Shown: positions 11,988 to 23,866, counted from the first letter of the stretch. The stretch: 64,000 nucleotides of DNA from Aquila chrysaetos chrysaetos (GCF_900496995.4 NW_024470325.1:591012-655011); one strand, 5' to 3'. Numbers and translations are program-made. Notes: generated by a model from the letters alone, not told the origin.

Positions 11988-12506
11988 GTGAGTGCTGGAA
12001 AAATGCTTCATTAACTCCATTTGCCCTTTGTGTGTGTCGTGGCCACCCAAAGCAGGGATCCCATGGCAGTGCAAAGCTGAATTTCTCCCTGGAGAAACCC
12101 TGGCTTCCCCAGGAGCCATCTGGAGGGCTTTGCCTGCTCAGAGTGACCGCTCTACTTTGGGAGAGCTGAGAGCTGAACGGAGGCAGGCATCTGCCCCCCG
12201 GGCAGTGGCTTAGGCCCCAGCACCACCACCAGGCCTGAGCTCCTCTGTTCTCCTACTGTGGCACAAGCCCAGGACAGGGCTGCAGGGCTGCGCTCCACCT
12301 CTCTGGCTGCAGACAGCTGCATCCCATCCCCAGAGAGAGCTCTGCAGAGCCTCATCCCACCACCCAGGCAGCAGGTGCCTGGGTGCCCCCAGCAGCAGCA
12401 GACCTGGGTGTGAGCTGCAGAGAGGGTTGTGCCCTCGCTTCTCATCAGCAAAAGGCTCAATCTTGTTGTGTGTGATCGGAAAATCCCCCCTCGCCCTGCT
12501 CCCTGA

Positions 12507-12740
<234 letters not shown>

Positions 12741-13042
12741 GTGCAGGAGCCTGGTGCCAAGTGGGGAGCAGCCTCGGTGGAACTGGATGTCTTCTGGCCA
12801 TTGCCCGTGGGGCCCTGCAGCCCCAGGGTTATCCCCTGGGCTGCCTGTGCCATCCTGCCTGCCACCCACAGCAGAGGCACTGAGCCCTCTCCCGGCCACT
12901 CTTTCTAGCCCCGCAGGAGGGGCAATTTGGGTGGGATGTGTCAGGGACATCCACAGACACACACACGGTGTGTTGGGGAGGAGGCTCCCTGATACCCGCA
13001 CACCCACCCTCTCAGCCCAGCTCTCCTTTTCCTCCTCTGCAG

Positions 13043-13078
13043 CTACACCCAGGACAGCAGCATCCCCACCCCGAGCAG
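13043..13078 (+). CDS. WC1/CD163-like receptor, short linker exon
   Basis: A 36-nt segment between CTCTGCAG and GTAACT. It is phase 1 at both ends and encodes about 12 Thr/Ala/Ser/Pro-rich residues. Short linker exons of this kind lie between the last SRCR domain and the membrane exon in this family. The call rests on splice sites, phase and position, not on sequence identity. Confidence 0.5.
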
Positions 13079-13365
13079 GTAACTTGTCTTCCCCCTGGGG
13101 CTGGGTATCCCCAGGGCAAGACTGGGACCCACAGCTGGGTGGAAGGGGCTCCTTGCTGGGGTGTGAAACTCCCAGGAGAAGGCACTGGTCTGGTGGTGAG
13201 GGGGGTAGGGAAGGTTGTCATTTACTCATCAGGGTAGAAGCATCTCCATCACTCATCCCTGGGGCCCTCCACCCCCTGCTGCCTTGTGTGATGGGGGTCA
13301 GGAATGGTGCTTTTTCCACCTCACCCAGGCCTGGTGCTGGCCTTTCCATATTCTTGCCCACACAG

Positions 13366-13503
13366 ATTCCCCCCAGGGCCGTCTGAGTGGCAGCGGGAGA
13401 GTCTCAGTGCCCGTCATCATCTGCATCATCCTGGGGGCCCTTCTCTGCCTGCTCCTGGCCCTCCTGGCTGGGCAAGCGCTAAGCACCAGGGCTGGGCGCA
13501 GAG
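13366..13503 (+). CDS. WC1/CD163-like receptor, transmembrane exon (copy A)
   Basis: A 138-nt exon (acceptor CCCACACAG, donor GTTGGT at 13504, phase 1 both ends). It encodes a short juxtamembrane stretch (DSPQGRLSGSGR), one strongly hydrophobic helix beginning SVPVIICIILG, and a basic stop-transfer end (STRAGRR). Copy B at 43893-44030 is nearly identical, differing by at least one Leu/Val change before the helix. In copy A the sequence matching B breaks about 105 bases after this exon, and the tail exons found in B are absent. The encoded protein may therefore be a membrane receptor without its normal signalling tail, unless other tail exons exist that I did not recognise. Confidence 0.8.
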
Positions 13504-13724
13504 GTTGGTCTTTCCACAGCAGTCCCAGGGGAAGATAGATACCTCCTGGAAGGGCTGCAGGGTGTCAGTGAGGGGCACAGGCAGAGCTGGGGGGATGAGA
13601 CCCCCCAGGAGCTGGTGCTTGCCTGCCCAAGTGTCAGGGCATCTTCCTGAGGCTGATCAGGAGGAGCAGAGAACAAAGTCATGGAGGTGGGGAGATGGGC
13701 ATGTCTCAGGGACAGCAGGCTTGG

Positions 13725-16009
13725 GGTCAGGCTGTGGAGCAGCGAGAGCCCATGATCCCTGGGGAATAAACCTGCTGACAGAGACATTTCCATCCTGCTG
13801 GCCACAGGCAGTTTCTGGTCAAAATGGCTCTCTGATAGGCCCTGTGATGCACCGCAGTGGGAGCACCCATTTCCTCGCCCTCGGGTTTCCCAGCTGCTCT
13901 TTGCCCCAGGCAGGGCCTGGGCCATGCTGGTCCCACAGTGCAGAGGCCATGACAGAGCTGCCGTGTCAGGGTAAGCCCTGGGCTGTGGCCCCACAGAAGT
14001 GAGCCCTGAGGTGGCCGCAGTGCCCTGAACACCCCAGCCAGCCCCAGGGGGAAACGTGGCCCATGGATTACCTCCCACCATGGTTAGGAGGCAGCTCTGC
14101 TCCCCACTGCCCCAGCACAGGGTGCAGAGCCGCTTTCTGGGACACACGGGCTGGGATTCCCTCTCCTCATGCTCTGCCAGGAGCCCAGTCTCCATGGGCT
14201 GCTCCTGCTGCCTTGGGCCCTCGCAGACCCTGAGCACTCTTGTCAAGGCACTGAGCTGCCATCTTCCTGAGCAGAGGCTGTAAGGCCCCACGGCAGCCCT
14301 GGGACCCCCTCCTCCTGCTCTCCTCCAGCCCCCACCCCTGCCCTCCTGCTGCCTCACCAGGGATGTCCGTTCGGATTTGTGTCAGGGCGGTACTTGTATG
14401 CAGGTACAAGAGGGATGGGAGCAGGGGGGATGGGGGCACCTTTTCCCTCAGCACTGTGGGAGGGCCGAGGGGATGGAGAAAGGATCCCCAGGAGATGTGT
14501 GCTGCAGCCAAAAGCCATGGTGCTGCAGCCAAAAGCCGTGGTGCAGCAGCCAAAAGCCGTGGTGCAGCCCCTGGCCTGGAGAAGGGCTCATCTGGGAGGA
14601 TGCTCACGTGGGCACGTTTCCATGGCAGAGGAGATTTTGTGTCCCTCCCCTAAAAGAGGCACTGGAGGGCAGAGAAACCTTTATGCAGAAACCAGGCAGG
14701 GAGAAGGATTTGACTCCTGGGCAGGACCTGGTGCTCAAAGTGCTCTCCCTGGTCCTGCTGGTGGGTCTCCACACCCTTCTGGCACTTCCCCAAAAAGCTC
14801 CTCTGCTGCGGGCTGGAAGGTACCTTGGCTGTCTGTCCCAGCGTTCCCTTTGGGGAGTTGCTGGAGGTCAGTACTGCTGCAAGCAGCAGGATCTGGCCCT
14901 AGAGGAGAAGTGGGGAGGAGGCGGCTGTCACCAACATCCTCTCCCACTTCAGCATTGCCCCATTCCCTGCTGGGAGATCCTCCACCCCTGGAGTGACCCT
15001 GGGGGGATCTGGGAGAAGCCAAGACTCACAGATTCCTCTGCCCTATACCCTAGAGCCTTCCTGCTGGCAGACCCCATGGGAGAGCAGTGTTCCCAGGGTG
15101 AGACCCCCACGGTGATGGGTGACAGACATGGGCACTGCAAACACAGCCTCCATCCCCTGCAAAACTCCCATGGGGGCAAGCTCCAGCCGTGCATCTCAGA
15201 GAAGTAAGGTATAAAAGTGAAGTAAAGAAGGGAGGAGTGTTATCTTCTGAACACAGGATGGTGGGGCTATGGACAGTATGGACACTGACGTGCAGACTCA
15301 AGGTGCTCCAAGTGGGGACTGGGGAGAGGAACCCAGCGCCTGTCCTGTGCCACCTCGCTGCCAGCTCTGCCCTCCCACAGGGGTAATATTTCTCCCTTAT
15401 TCTGGCACCTGGCAGACATTTTCCTCTTCCTCCTGGGGGAGATGAGCCACAGGCCTGTGTGTGCTTGAGGGGGCAGCACGCCTGAGGAGGAAGAGCCTGT
15501 TTCATGGCATCTGGGGACCTGAACAGTCTGGCCCTGCAGGCTGGGTCCATTCTCTGCAGCAAAGCAAGATTGTCACTGTAGCCCACATCCGTGGTTGTTC
15601 CTGCAGCTCCCGAGGACCTGCCTGAGGGGGGGTCACAGTGAGACCCCAAGCCTCAGCACTGCAGCCCCCATGCTGGGCAGAGCTTGGCTGTTTAAAGCCC
15701 ATAGGAGAGCAGCCTTATTTCTCTGAGTTTTGGCTCACCAGGGTGCTTGGCACCCTGCAGTGAAAGTCCATGTCGCATGCCCCATTTTGGTTGTGGGTGT
15801 TATTGCCAGGGGAGCAACCAAGGCACCATCTTCTGGCCCTCACTGCCTGTGCATGGCTGTGGACAGACCTCTGACTCCTTGATCCTACCAACACAGTAGT
15901 TACGGAGTAGTGACAGAGTCACCAAACACCCCAGGAACAAGAGGTGGGCACCGGCCCCACCAGTCCCACGTCTGCAGGGCTGTGCCTGACCTCAGCAGAT
16001 CCAGGTTCC
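13725..16009 (+). other. segment present in copy A only
   Basis: About 2.3 kb of GC-rich sequence with no counterpart in copy B, where the two flanks are joined directly. No tyrosine-motif tail exon (YDD or YEE type), SRCR domain or transposon ORF was recognised. It contains a 21-bp triplicate at 14499-14561. Confidence 0.5.
14499..14561 (+). repeat. three 21-bp tandem units
   Basis: Three near-identical units containing GCAGCCAAAAGCC. In one frame they encode repeated AAAKS-G segments, but there is no sign of a real gene around them. Confidence 0.75.
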
Positions 16010-16587
16010 CTGAGCTGAGGCTCTGCTCAAGCCAGTGGTGATGGTGGAAGAAAAACTCCAGCTGGGAGTCCCATAGCCCTGCCCATGCTTGTCCAGCCCA
16101 GACAGCCTTACCTGCTGGCACAGAGTGCTTCCCATGTGGTATGGGATCTCCACCTGGGGACAGAACAATCTCAGCCCCTTAGCCCTGGAAAGCCACCAGG
16201 GCAGTGTGGCTCTGGTCCCAAAGGACACCTGGGCTGGACCAGCACCCTCACACCACATCTCCCAGTGCAGCCAGAAAGGATTCCTTAGCGTGCTGCTTCT
16301 GTGTCTCCCCTCCCTGAGGTCTCCTCACAGGCACACTTTACTGCCAAGCATTGTCCTTGGGTGGGGTGGCCCTAGGATGCAGGGCAGTGACCTGGGCGCA
16401 CGTCCAGCACAGCTGCCTGCTTCTCCTCCAAGAGGGGACTCAGCAGAGGCAGCACACACAGCCCTCCCCACCTGACAGCCAAGCCCTGGGTGGGCAGGGC
16501 AGGTGCACAGGGCCTGGGGAGGAGCAGTGCCTGAGCTCCAGCCCACACCTGCCTGAGGCTGGGCAGTCAGGGCAAAAGCACCACCCC

Positions 16588-16659
16588 TGGAGATGCCAGG
16601 GATTGAACCCAGGACCTCCCACATGCGAAGCAGGTGCTCTTCCACTGAGCTCCATCCCC
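16588..16659 (-). tRNA. tRNA-Ala (CGC), copy A
   Basis: A 72-nt cloverleaf on the minus strand with no intron. The acceptor GGGGATG pairs with CATCTCC (one G-U) plus discriminator A, the D-arm is GCTC/GAGC, the anticodon loop is TTCGCAT (anticodon CGC), and the T-loop is TTCAATC. The anticodon and T stems contain G-U pairs, and the D-loop reads GGAA where GGTA is usual, so expression is not certain. An identical-looking copy is at 40811-40882. Confidence 0.85.
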
Positions 16660-17039
16660 TTGATGCCTGCCAGCAGGAGACACGCTTTTCTCCCGTGATG
16701 TGTCTATGACAAGGGGAGCAGTCTGTGCCCCGTTGAGAATGACAAAGAGGAGAGAGACAGGGTCTTTGCAGAGACCCCACAAAGGAGAGATGCCAAGTGC
16801 TGTGGAGCAGGGAAGGAGGGATGGCAGGAGACCACCCCAAAGAAGCACTGAATGGAGAGTCCTGTCCAGGGGAAGGCTGGGGGCTTGCAGTGCAAGAGGA
16901 AGGCTCATTCTAACCTGCAGATCTGCAGCTCCAGTGCACGGGCAGTGCTCTGGCAAGAGGTGAAGGAGCAAGGGGGGCCAGGGCAGGCTGGGAGAAGGCA
17001 GGCAGGCAGTCTCTGCAAAAACCTACAGGAGCAAATCAT

Positions 17040-17112
17040 TGCTGAAGCCCGGGGTTGATCCAGGGACCTTTAGATCTTCAGTCTAACGCTCTCCCAGCTG
17101 AGCTACTTCAGC
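17040..17112 (-). tRNA. tRNA-Phe (GAA), copy A, T-loop altered
   Basis: A 73-nt minus-strand gene matching tRNA-Phe closely. The acceptor GCTGAAG pairs with CTTCAGC plus A, the D-arm is intact, and the anticodon loop is CTGAAGA (GAA). The T-loop reads GATCAAC where copy B at 40361-40433 keeps GTTCAAC. The lost T is part of the B-box promoter and the T-loop fold, so this copy may be weakened or inactive. It lies 380 bp from the tRNA-Ala gene on the same strand. Confidence 0.85.
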
Positions 17113-17479
17113 CCTGCCCCAGCAGCCCCTGTCCCAGTTCCACCCCTGCCAGGCCACAGGCTGACACACACATGAAGAGAGCTCCTTGGGGACATTCCCA
17201 GGGAAAAGCTGTGCCCAGCGCCGGGCAGAGCGGACCTGGCCTCTCCCTGCCTCCATGGCTAGGTAGACTCCAGGTGTGGGGTGGGTGCCAGCTTACAGTG
17301 GGAGTGCCAAGATATGTGTCAGGCCTCAGTTACAAAGGTGAGTGGTGAAGGCAAGTGGGCAGGCCAGGCACACGCAGCAGCCAAAGCTGGAGGTGGAAGA
17401 AGGGTGGGGTTGGTGGAAGACCTCTCTCATAGGGAAGAGAGGGCCTGGGGGAGGCAGAGCTTTTGCTGGTGCTTTTGCT

Positions 17480-18375
17480 TCCTTCTTGCATGAGCAAGAG
17501 TGTTCTGTTCAATGTTTGGAGACCATATTTAGGGGGAGAGAAGGCTTGAAAACCTCTAAGGACTGGGACTGCACAACCTCTCAGGGCAACCTCTTCCAGT
17601 GCGTAAGTGACCTTATGGTTACGACCTCATGGACCTCATCTCCTCCCTGAACATTCTTTCAAATTTTGCCCCTTGCCTCTCTTTTTCCCACCGTGCACCA
17701 CGACGAAGAGCCTGGCTCTGTTTTCTTAACTGCCTGATAGGTACTGAAATGAACCTGTGAGGTTTCCCGAAGCCTTCTCATCTCCATACTGAGCAGTGTT
17801 CCCTCAGCCTTTCCTCAGGTGGAAAGTTCTCCAGCCCTGTGCACACCCCCACACACCTGACTGTATTGGTGCCCCTTCACTGAACTTGCTCCAGTTGATC
17901 AATGTCTTTCCTGTACTGGGAGCAGGAGGCCCCAAACTCAGTGCAGTGCTGTGCATGTGGTCTAGCAAGCAGTGAATGGAGGGGGAGAATCCCTGCCCCT
18001 CATCTCCTGGCCATGCTTCTGTTCATACAGGCAGGCTGCTCTTGGCCTTCTTGGCTGCAGGGGCTCACCGCTGACTCATGGGCAGCTTGTTGTCCACCAT
18101 GACCCCCAGGGCCTTTTCTGCTCAGCTGCACCCTACCCAGGGCAGTTGCCCAGGGTTAGGCCACCCCAGGGGCAGGACTTGGCATTTCTTCTCTCTGAAA
18201 TCTAGTAGGGATTTTTGGCCCTCTCTGCCAACCTGCTGAGTTTCCTCCAGAAAGCAGCACTCCAGTGTATAGACTGGTCCGCACCTCAGGTTTGTGTCAT
18301 CTGAAAACTCTGTCAGCTCCTCCGGGACACTGATAGCATCATTAAGCCCCAGAAGACACCCTGATGCATCCAATC
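17480..18375 (-). mobile_element. CR1 LINE fragment
   Basis: Reverse-oriented CR1. Its plus-strand landmarks are acaacctctcagggcaacctc, the ggtttcccgaagccttctcatctcc-like stretch (17762-17784), a cctgtactgggagcaggaggcc stretch, and the leader-proximal text near 18240 about gctgagtttcctccagaaagc, all in diverged form. It begins where duplicated block A ends. Confidence 0.85.
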
Positions 18376-18448
18376 AGTCTTTTACTCTTTGCCCATCTGT
18401 CAAGACTGTAGCTTCCTGGCTTTGATGTAAGAAAACTGTGGGACACTG

Positions 18449-19630
18449 TGTGGTGGGTTGACCTTAGCTGGCGGCCAGATGCCCAGCCAGCCACTCTCTC
18501 ACTCCTCCTCGTCACCAGTACAGAAGGAGAAAAAAGGAAAAACAATGCTGAATTGCTTCTTATGAAATCAGGGACATCACTTCCCAATTAGTCATGAGCA
18601 AAAGAGACTCAACAGGAGGAAAATTAACTTATTTTATTACCATTTCAAATAAGGTTGGTGTCGTGGTTTCAGCCCAGCTGGTAACAAAGGACCATGCAGC
18701 CGCTCGCTCACTCCTCCCAACCACCTCGTGCATTGAGATAAGGACAATTTCCTGGGACAACACAAAAAGAGAAGTTACAACCAGAACAACAACGGTACTA
18801 ATAAAAGAATATACAGAACGAGTGACGCACAGTGCGACTGCTCACCACCCGGATCCCGACGCTCCACCACTTCCCCCACCAAAAGTCGAGAGACCCCCCA
18901 CCCCCAGTCTGCTTCCCATTTATATAATGAGCATGATGTCACATGGTATGGAATAGCTCCTTGGCTAGTTCATGTCAGCTGTCCCAGCTGTGCCCCCTCC
19001 CAGGTTCCTGTGAAAATTAACTCTATCCCAGCTGCACCCTGGACAGTTGGATAGTGAGAAGAAAAGATAAATACTACAACAGCACCTCCCCTTTCCCCCT
19101 TTTCCCAGGCTCAGCTTCATTCCTTCATTGCTGACCACTCTAACTCCTTTCCCTGTGAGTGGTAAAAGGAGGAATGGGGACTACAGTCAGTTCCTAACAG
19201 GTCGCCTCTGCTGCTCCCCCCTTACACTTTTCCTGTGGCATCCTTCCCACAGGCTACAGTTCTTTCAGGAAATATCCAACTTCTCTGGCATTTGATCCTC
19301 CACAGGCTGCAGGGGAATCTCTTCTGCATCATATGCAGCTCCTCCTCCCCCTCTTCTTCACCGATCCTGCTGTTTAAAGGAATTTTCCTCACGCTCTTTT
19401 TTTTCCTTGCTCCTGTTCCAGTCTGGCATTTGTGCCCTTTTTTTAAATACACTTTCACAGAGGTGCCACCAGCTTTGCTGATGTGTTAGCTTTTGCCAGC
19501 AGTAGGTCTGTTGCAGAGCTGGCTGGACTTGGCTGTGTCCGGCATGGGATAACTCATTGTCTCTTCTCCCAGGGGCTCCTGCTGCCCATCTGCTACCAAA
19601 AACATGGACACAGACACCAATATAGAGCAA
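18449..19630 (-). mobile_element. LTR family 3, interrupted by a nested LTR
   Basis: It starts with TGTGGTGGGTTGACC (the LTR end in reverse orientation), as at 23867 and, diverged, in the copy at 63345-63877. It is split by the family-1 LTR at 18659-19045 and resumes with GGATAGTGAGAAG. It then passes through the ggctgcaggggaatctc segment shared with 22415-22432. The right edge is approximate. Confidence 0.7.
18659..19045 (-). mobile_element. solo LTR, diverged family 1, nested
   Basis: It begins TGTCGTGGTTTCAGCCC and ends CCCTGGACA, with the internal marker atgatgtcacatggtatgg. The five bases GTTGG occur on both sides (18654-18658 and 19046-19050), a perfect target-site duplication. This shows a clean retroviral insertion into the older family-3 LTR. 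Confidence 0.85.
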
Positions 19631-20200
19631 GAAGCTTGGCCTTGCTAAATGTCATCCTCTGCTCTTCTACTGTCAAGCAATGCAAACTACTTGTTGAGGG
19701 AGTATAGAGAGAAACAGAGAAGGCCTTGACACTGTGCAAGCACTGCTTAGCAATAGCTTATTCCATAGCTTTTCCATCATGCTCAGGACCCACATTGACT
19801 GATACACCTGAGCGTACACATTCAATATATACACAAGCACCCCATTCTTATATGTTGTTGCATTTCTACACCCTACTCAAACCTTTCCTTTCTCGTCTCT
19901 TGGTCCCAAAATCCCCTTACCAACACTTACAACTTGTACTACATACTTAAATCATCTTTACTTCCAACAGTCATGTTTATACACCCTCATTAACCACTGT
20001 CCCCTGTTCCTTGACATGCACTGACATTATTCACCCATTGCAGCCCCACCCCCTCCAACCCCCCGCAAGTGTCCTTATACCAGCCAATGACTTGGGCCGC
20101 ATCTGTTGCTTTAAAGGGTAAAGAAAATAAACTCCCTTGTCTTCCACCTTATCCTCAGATGTCAGAGGGGCTGGGGTGGCTAGGTTTCATTTCTGAGTGA
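19631..20200. other. no gene recognised, LTR-flanked filler
   Basis: AT-richer unique-looking sequence between two LTR elements. No conserved frame was seen. Confidence 0.4.
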
Positions 20201-20665
20201 TGTCCAATTCAACGCTGTAAGTCCGGTCGCGTTCAATACGTTGAACTATCATGATGACAGATGCACTTAATAGCGTGCTGCACTCTCAGATTAGCCCTGT
20301 TCAATGCACTAGGATAACCAGACTTGGGGAGTTTGGTTATGTTAAAGAACTATCATGACTAGATTAATGAGCAGCACAGTTTATTAAAGCAGCAGTACAG
20401 GTTCTTTTGGATCGCCAGTGATAAACACACTGCCTGCAAAGCATGTGCGAATAACAATACAGTCGACTACAAGCGCATTAAATTATGAAAGAATAAAGAG
20501 CTCCAAAGAATTCTAAGTTTCCTGGGGAAGCACTTGGTACAGCCGAGTGTTCAAATCTCACCCAATAGGCATCCCTATGTGGGGGAAGAAGGTTTCAGCC
20601 CATCGACTGATCCCAGAAGTCAGAGATGTCCTCCCGACTTGTCTATGATGGTATCTTCCCTAACA
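20201..20665 (-). mobile_element. LTR family 2 (3' LTR of the chimeric provirus)
   Basis: About 465 bp, TG...CA on the minus strand, preceded by a purine tract at 20666-20682. It shares a gatttgaacactcggctgtacc-like segment and the gcaggcagtgtgtttatcac region with the LTR at 60826-61312. Confidence 0.75.
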
Positions 20666-21219
20666 TTCCTCCTCTCTTAAGTCCTTTTACAGTCTCTTAT
20701 TTTTTAGGTGGCGCTTGAGTGACTCTAGCCGTACATGCCTTTACTTTGCTTGGTATAAAGTGAGCATCTACGTGACATACTTTTAGCACTAGCTTCCCTA
20801 GCCAAACAGTAACATCTTGCCACAGTGTGTCAGCCCAGATGGGTTTGCCTCTGTGCTGCCAGTTACTCTGCTTCCATTGCTGTAACCACCTCCACAGGGC
20901 AGTCGTCACCATCCATGAGTCAGGATAGAGATAGAGCACTGGCCACATCTCTCTTTCAGCAATGTCTAACACTAGCTGGATGGCTTTTACCTCTGCTAAT
21001 TGACTTGATTCACCTCCTTCAGCAGTTTCTGTGACTTGTCGTATAGGACTCCATACAGCAGGTGAGGTGATACATAACAGAACTTTAAAAACGAGAGTAA
21101 CAACTCTAAGAACACATAAATCAACATAGTAACCAGTGACTATTAGACCAATACAATGAATGCTTGTAGCAAATTTTTCACAAGCTCTGCTCAGGTCTGT
21201 CATTATCTCAACCCTTTGT

Positions 21220-21237
21220 GCCTCACGTCGGGCGCCA
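21220..21237 (-). other. primer binding site, tRNA-Lys type
   Basis: The minus-strand sequence begins TGGCGCCCGACGTGAGG and differs at about two of 18 positions from the complement of the tRNA-Lys(CTT) 3' end. It lies 8 bases inside the LTR at 21246-21809, the normal position. Confidence 0.7.
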
Positions 21238-21245
21238 AAAAGGAC

Positions 21246-21809
21246 TGTCGTGGTTTCACCCCGGCCAGAAACTAAGCACCACAGAGCCGCTCACGCACTC
21301 ACCCCCAGTGGGATGGGGGAGAGAATCGGACCAAAAAAGTAAAACTTGTGGGTGGAGATAAGAACAGTTTAATAGAACAGAAAGGAAGAAACTAATAATG
21401 ATAATAATAACACTAATAAAATGACAATAGTAATAGTAAAAGGATTAGAATATACAAGTGATGCAGAATGCAATTACTCACCACCCGCCGATCGACACCC
21501 AGTTAGTCCCCAAGAGAACATCCCCCCCAGTTTATGTACTAGATGTGACGTCACATGGTATGGAATACCCTGTTGGCCACTTTGGGTCAGCTGCCCTGGC
21601 TGTGTGCCCTCCCAAATTCTTTTGCCCCTCCAGCCTTCTCGCTGGCTGGGCATGAGAAGCTGAAAAATCCTTGACTTGAGACTAAACATTACTTAGCAAC
21701 AGCTGAAAACATCAGTGTTATCAACATTCTTCTCATACTGAACTCAAAACATAGCACTGCACCAGCTACTAGGAAGAAAATTACCTCTATCCCAGATGAA
21801 ACCAGGACA
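21246..21809 (-). mobile_element. LTR family 1 (5' LTR of the chimeric provirus)
   Basis: 564 bp. It starts TGTCGTGGTTTCACCCC and ends AACCAGGACA on the plus strand, and carries the family marker acgtcacatggtatggaat. Confidence 0.85.
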
Positions 21810-21892
21810 GGGAGACACATGGCTTGGGTATGTACTTGTGTTGTCACTCTGGGCTGAAGAGCTGATAGGCCAGGACCAGGTAATCCAATCAC

Positions 21893-22735
21893 TCCCGGAT
21901 TCTCTACCAACCCCCTCAGCGGCGCAGGGGGACAGGGAATGGGGTTTACGGTCAGTTCATCACACGTTATTTTCTGCCGCTTCATCCTCCTCGGGGGCAG
22001 GACTCATCACACTCTTCCCCTGCTCCAGCGTGGGGTCCGTCCCACGGGAGACTGTCCTCCACGAACTTCTCCAACGTGAGTCCTTCCTACGGGCTGCAGT
22101 TCTTCACAAACTGCTCCAGCATGGGTCCTTTCCACGGCGTGCAGTCCTTCAGAAGCACACTGCTCCAGCGTGGGTCTCCCACGGGGTCACAAGTCCTGCC
22201 AGAAAACCTGCTCCATGGGCTTCTCTCTCCACAGATCCACAGGTTCTGCCAGGAGCCTGCTCCAGTGCGGGGGTCCCACGGGGTCACAGCCTCCTTCGGG
22301 AACCCAGCTGCTCCGGCGTGGGGTCCTCCACGGGATGCAGGTGGATATCTGCTCCACCGTGGACCTCCATGGACTGCAGGGGGACAGCCTGCCTCACCAT
22401 GGTCTTCCCCACGGGCTGCAGGGGAATCTCTGCTCCGGCGCCTGAAGCATCTCCTCTCCCTCCTTCTTCACTTCTGACCTTGGTGTCCGCAGGGTTGTTT
22501 CTCTTACATGTTCTCACTCCTCTCTCCGGCTGCCGTTTTCCGTCTATCCCAACTTTTTTCCTTCTTAAAAATGTTATCACAGAGGCGTTACCACTATCAC
22601 TGATTGGCTCGGCCTTGGCCGGCGGCGGGTCCGTCTTAGAGCCGGCTGGTATTGGCTCTCTCTCGAACACAGGGGAAGCTTCCAGCAGCTTCTTACAGAA
22701 GCCACCCCTGTAACCCCCCCACCGCTACCAAAACC
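21893..22735 (-). mobile_element. LTR family 3 fragment
   Basis: It matches the reverse complement of 63345-63877 over several hundred bases, including the phrases gtcagttcatcacacgtta, ctcttcccctgctccag and gaccatggtgaggcaggct (reverse complement). It ends just before minisatellite array 1. Confidence 0.7.
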
Positions 22736-22751
22736 TTGCCACACAAAGCCA

Positions 22752-23866
22752 ATATACAGGCCTACCCTGGAGCATCAGGTAGGGACACCAGACCTACCCT
22801 ACAGGGTCACCTAGGTAGGGTGGGTCTACCCCCGCACGCCCGTAGTGGGCAGCAGGTGTACCCCAGAGTACCAATAGGGGTACCGCTACTACCCCGGAGC
22901 ATCAAGTACGGATGCCAGGCCTGGCCCAGAGCATCAGGTAGGGAGGCCAGGTGTAGCCCGGAGTGCCAGTAGGGACAGCAGGTGTACCACGGGGTACCAG
23001 TAGGGGTACCAGTAGTACCCTGGAGTACCAGTAAGGGTAACGGTACTACTGCGCAGGATCAGGTAGGGACGCCAGGCCTACCCCGGAAAATCAGGTAGGG
23101 ATAGCAGGCCGACACCAGAGGGTCATGTAGGGAGGGCGGGTCTACCCCGTCCGCGCGGGTAGGGAGGCCAGATCTGCCCACCGGCGCTGGTAGGGAGGCC
23201 TTGCCTACCCCGCCCGCGAGGATAGGGAGGCTAGGTCTACCCCGCCTGCTCGTGTAGGGAGGCGTGGTCTACCCCATCTGTGCTTCTAGGGAGGCCAGGT
23301 CTACCCCGCCCACGCCAACAGGAAGGCCTCGCCTACTCCTTCCTCGCATGTAGGGAGGCCAGGTGTACCCTGCCGTGTGGGTAGGGAGGCCTGGTCTACG
23401 CTGTCCATGCAGGTAGGGATGCCAGGCGTACCCCAGAGCATCATATAGGAATACCAGGCCGACACCAGAGGGTCAGGTAAGGAGGGTGGGTTTAACTCCA
23501 CACCACCGTAGGGACAGCAGGTGTACCCCAGTATACCAGTAGGGGTACCTGTACTACCCCGGAGTACCAGTAGGGGTACTGGAACTACCACGCAGCATAA
23601 GGTAGGGATGCCAGTCCGACTCCAGAGGTTCAGGTAGGGAGGGAAGGTCTACCCCCGCGCTCCTGTAGGGACAGCAGGTGTACCGCGGAGTACCAGTAGG
23701 GGTACCAGTACTACCCCGGAGGATGAGGTAGGGACGCCAGGCCTACCCCGGAGCATCAGGTAGGGACGCCAGGCCTACACCAGAGTGTCAGGTAGGTAGG
23801 GCGTGTCTACCGCCGCGTGCCCGTTGTGTACAGCAAGTGTACCCCAGAGTACCAGTAGGGGTACCC
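22752..23866 (+). repeat. GC-rich minisatellite array 1
   Basis: About 1.1 kb of tandem DNA built on short units such as gagtaccagtaggggtacc and gagcatcaggtagggacgcc. A central part (about 23130-23400) is made of a 32-bp unit beginning gggaggccaggtctacccc. The same two unit types make up array 2 at 51277-53830. A family-3 LTR piece lies just left and the end of another begins exactly at 23867. CRISPR is excluded by the eukaryotic context and the absence of unique spacers. Confidence 0.9.

Larger units (their letters stand above)
13240..17475 (+). repeat. duplicated block A (inverted copy at 40001-44149)
   Basis: The reverse complement of 40001-44149 aligns here in pieces. A 13240-13608 matches B 44149-43797, A 13609-13720 matches B 41575-41465, and A about 16010-17475 matches B about 41460-40001. 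By eye the matching parts are around 95% identical. B lacks A 13725-16009 and A lacks B 41577-43797. The right edge in A, at GCTGGTGC, corresponds to the first base next to an LTR in B. Confidence 0.85.
20201..21809 (-). mobile_element. chimeric, internally deleted provirus
   Basis: Read on the minus strand: a family-1 LTR (21246-21809), a tRNA-Lys-like primer binding site, a leader resembling that of the large ERV at 44-51 kb, then directly an RNase H fragment (20697-21203 frame; similar to ERV sequence near 46300-46450). At the residues VDAH the sequence switches to the pol-end segment also seen at 60722-60825, followed by a polypurine tract and a family-2 LTR (20201-20665). The two LTRs therefore come from different families. 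No flanking 5-bp duplication is seen (AGTGA against the bases after 21809). It cannot encode functional proteins. Confidence 0.75.

Noticed and set aside
13479-14357. 292-codon minus-strand open frame
   Set aside because: It crosses the copy A deletion junction and A-only sequence; composition is that of GC-rich non-coding DNA.
22752-23866. CRISPR-like regular repeats
   Set aside because: The units are contiguous tandem repeats without unique spacers, in a bird genome; it is a minisatellite.
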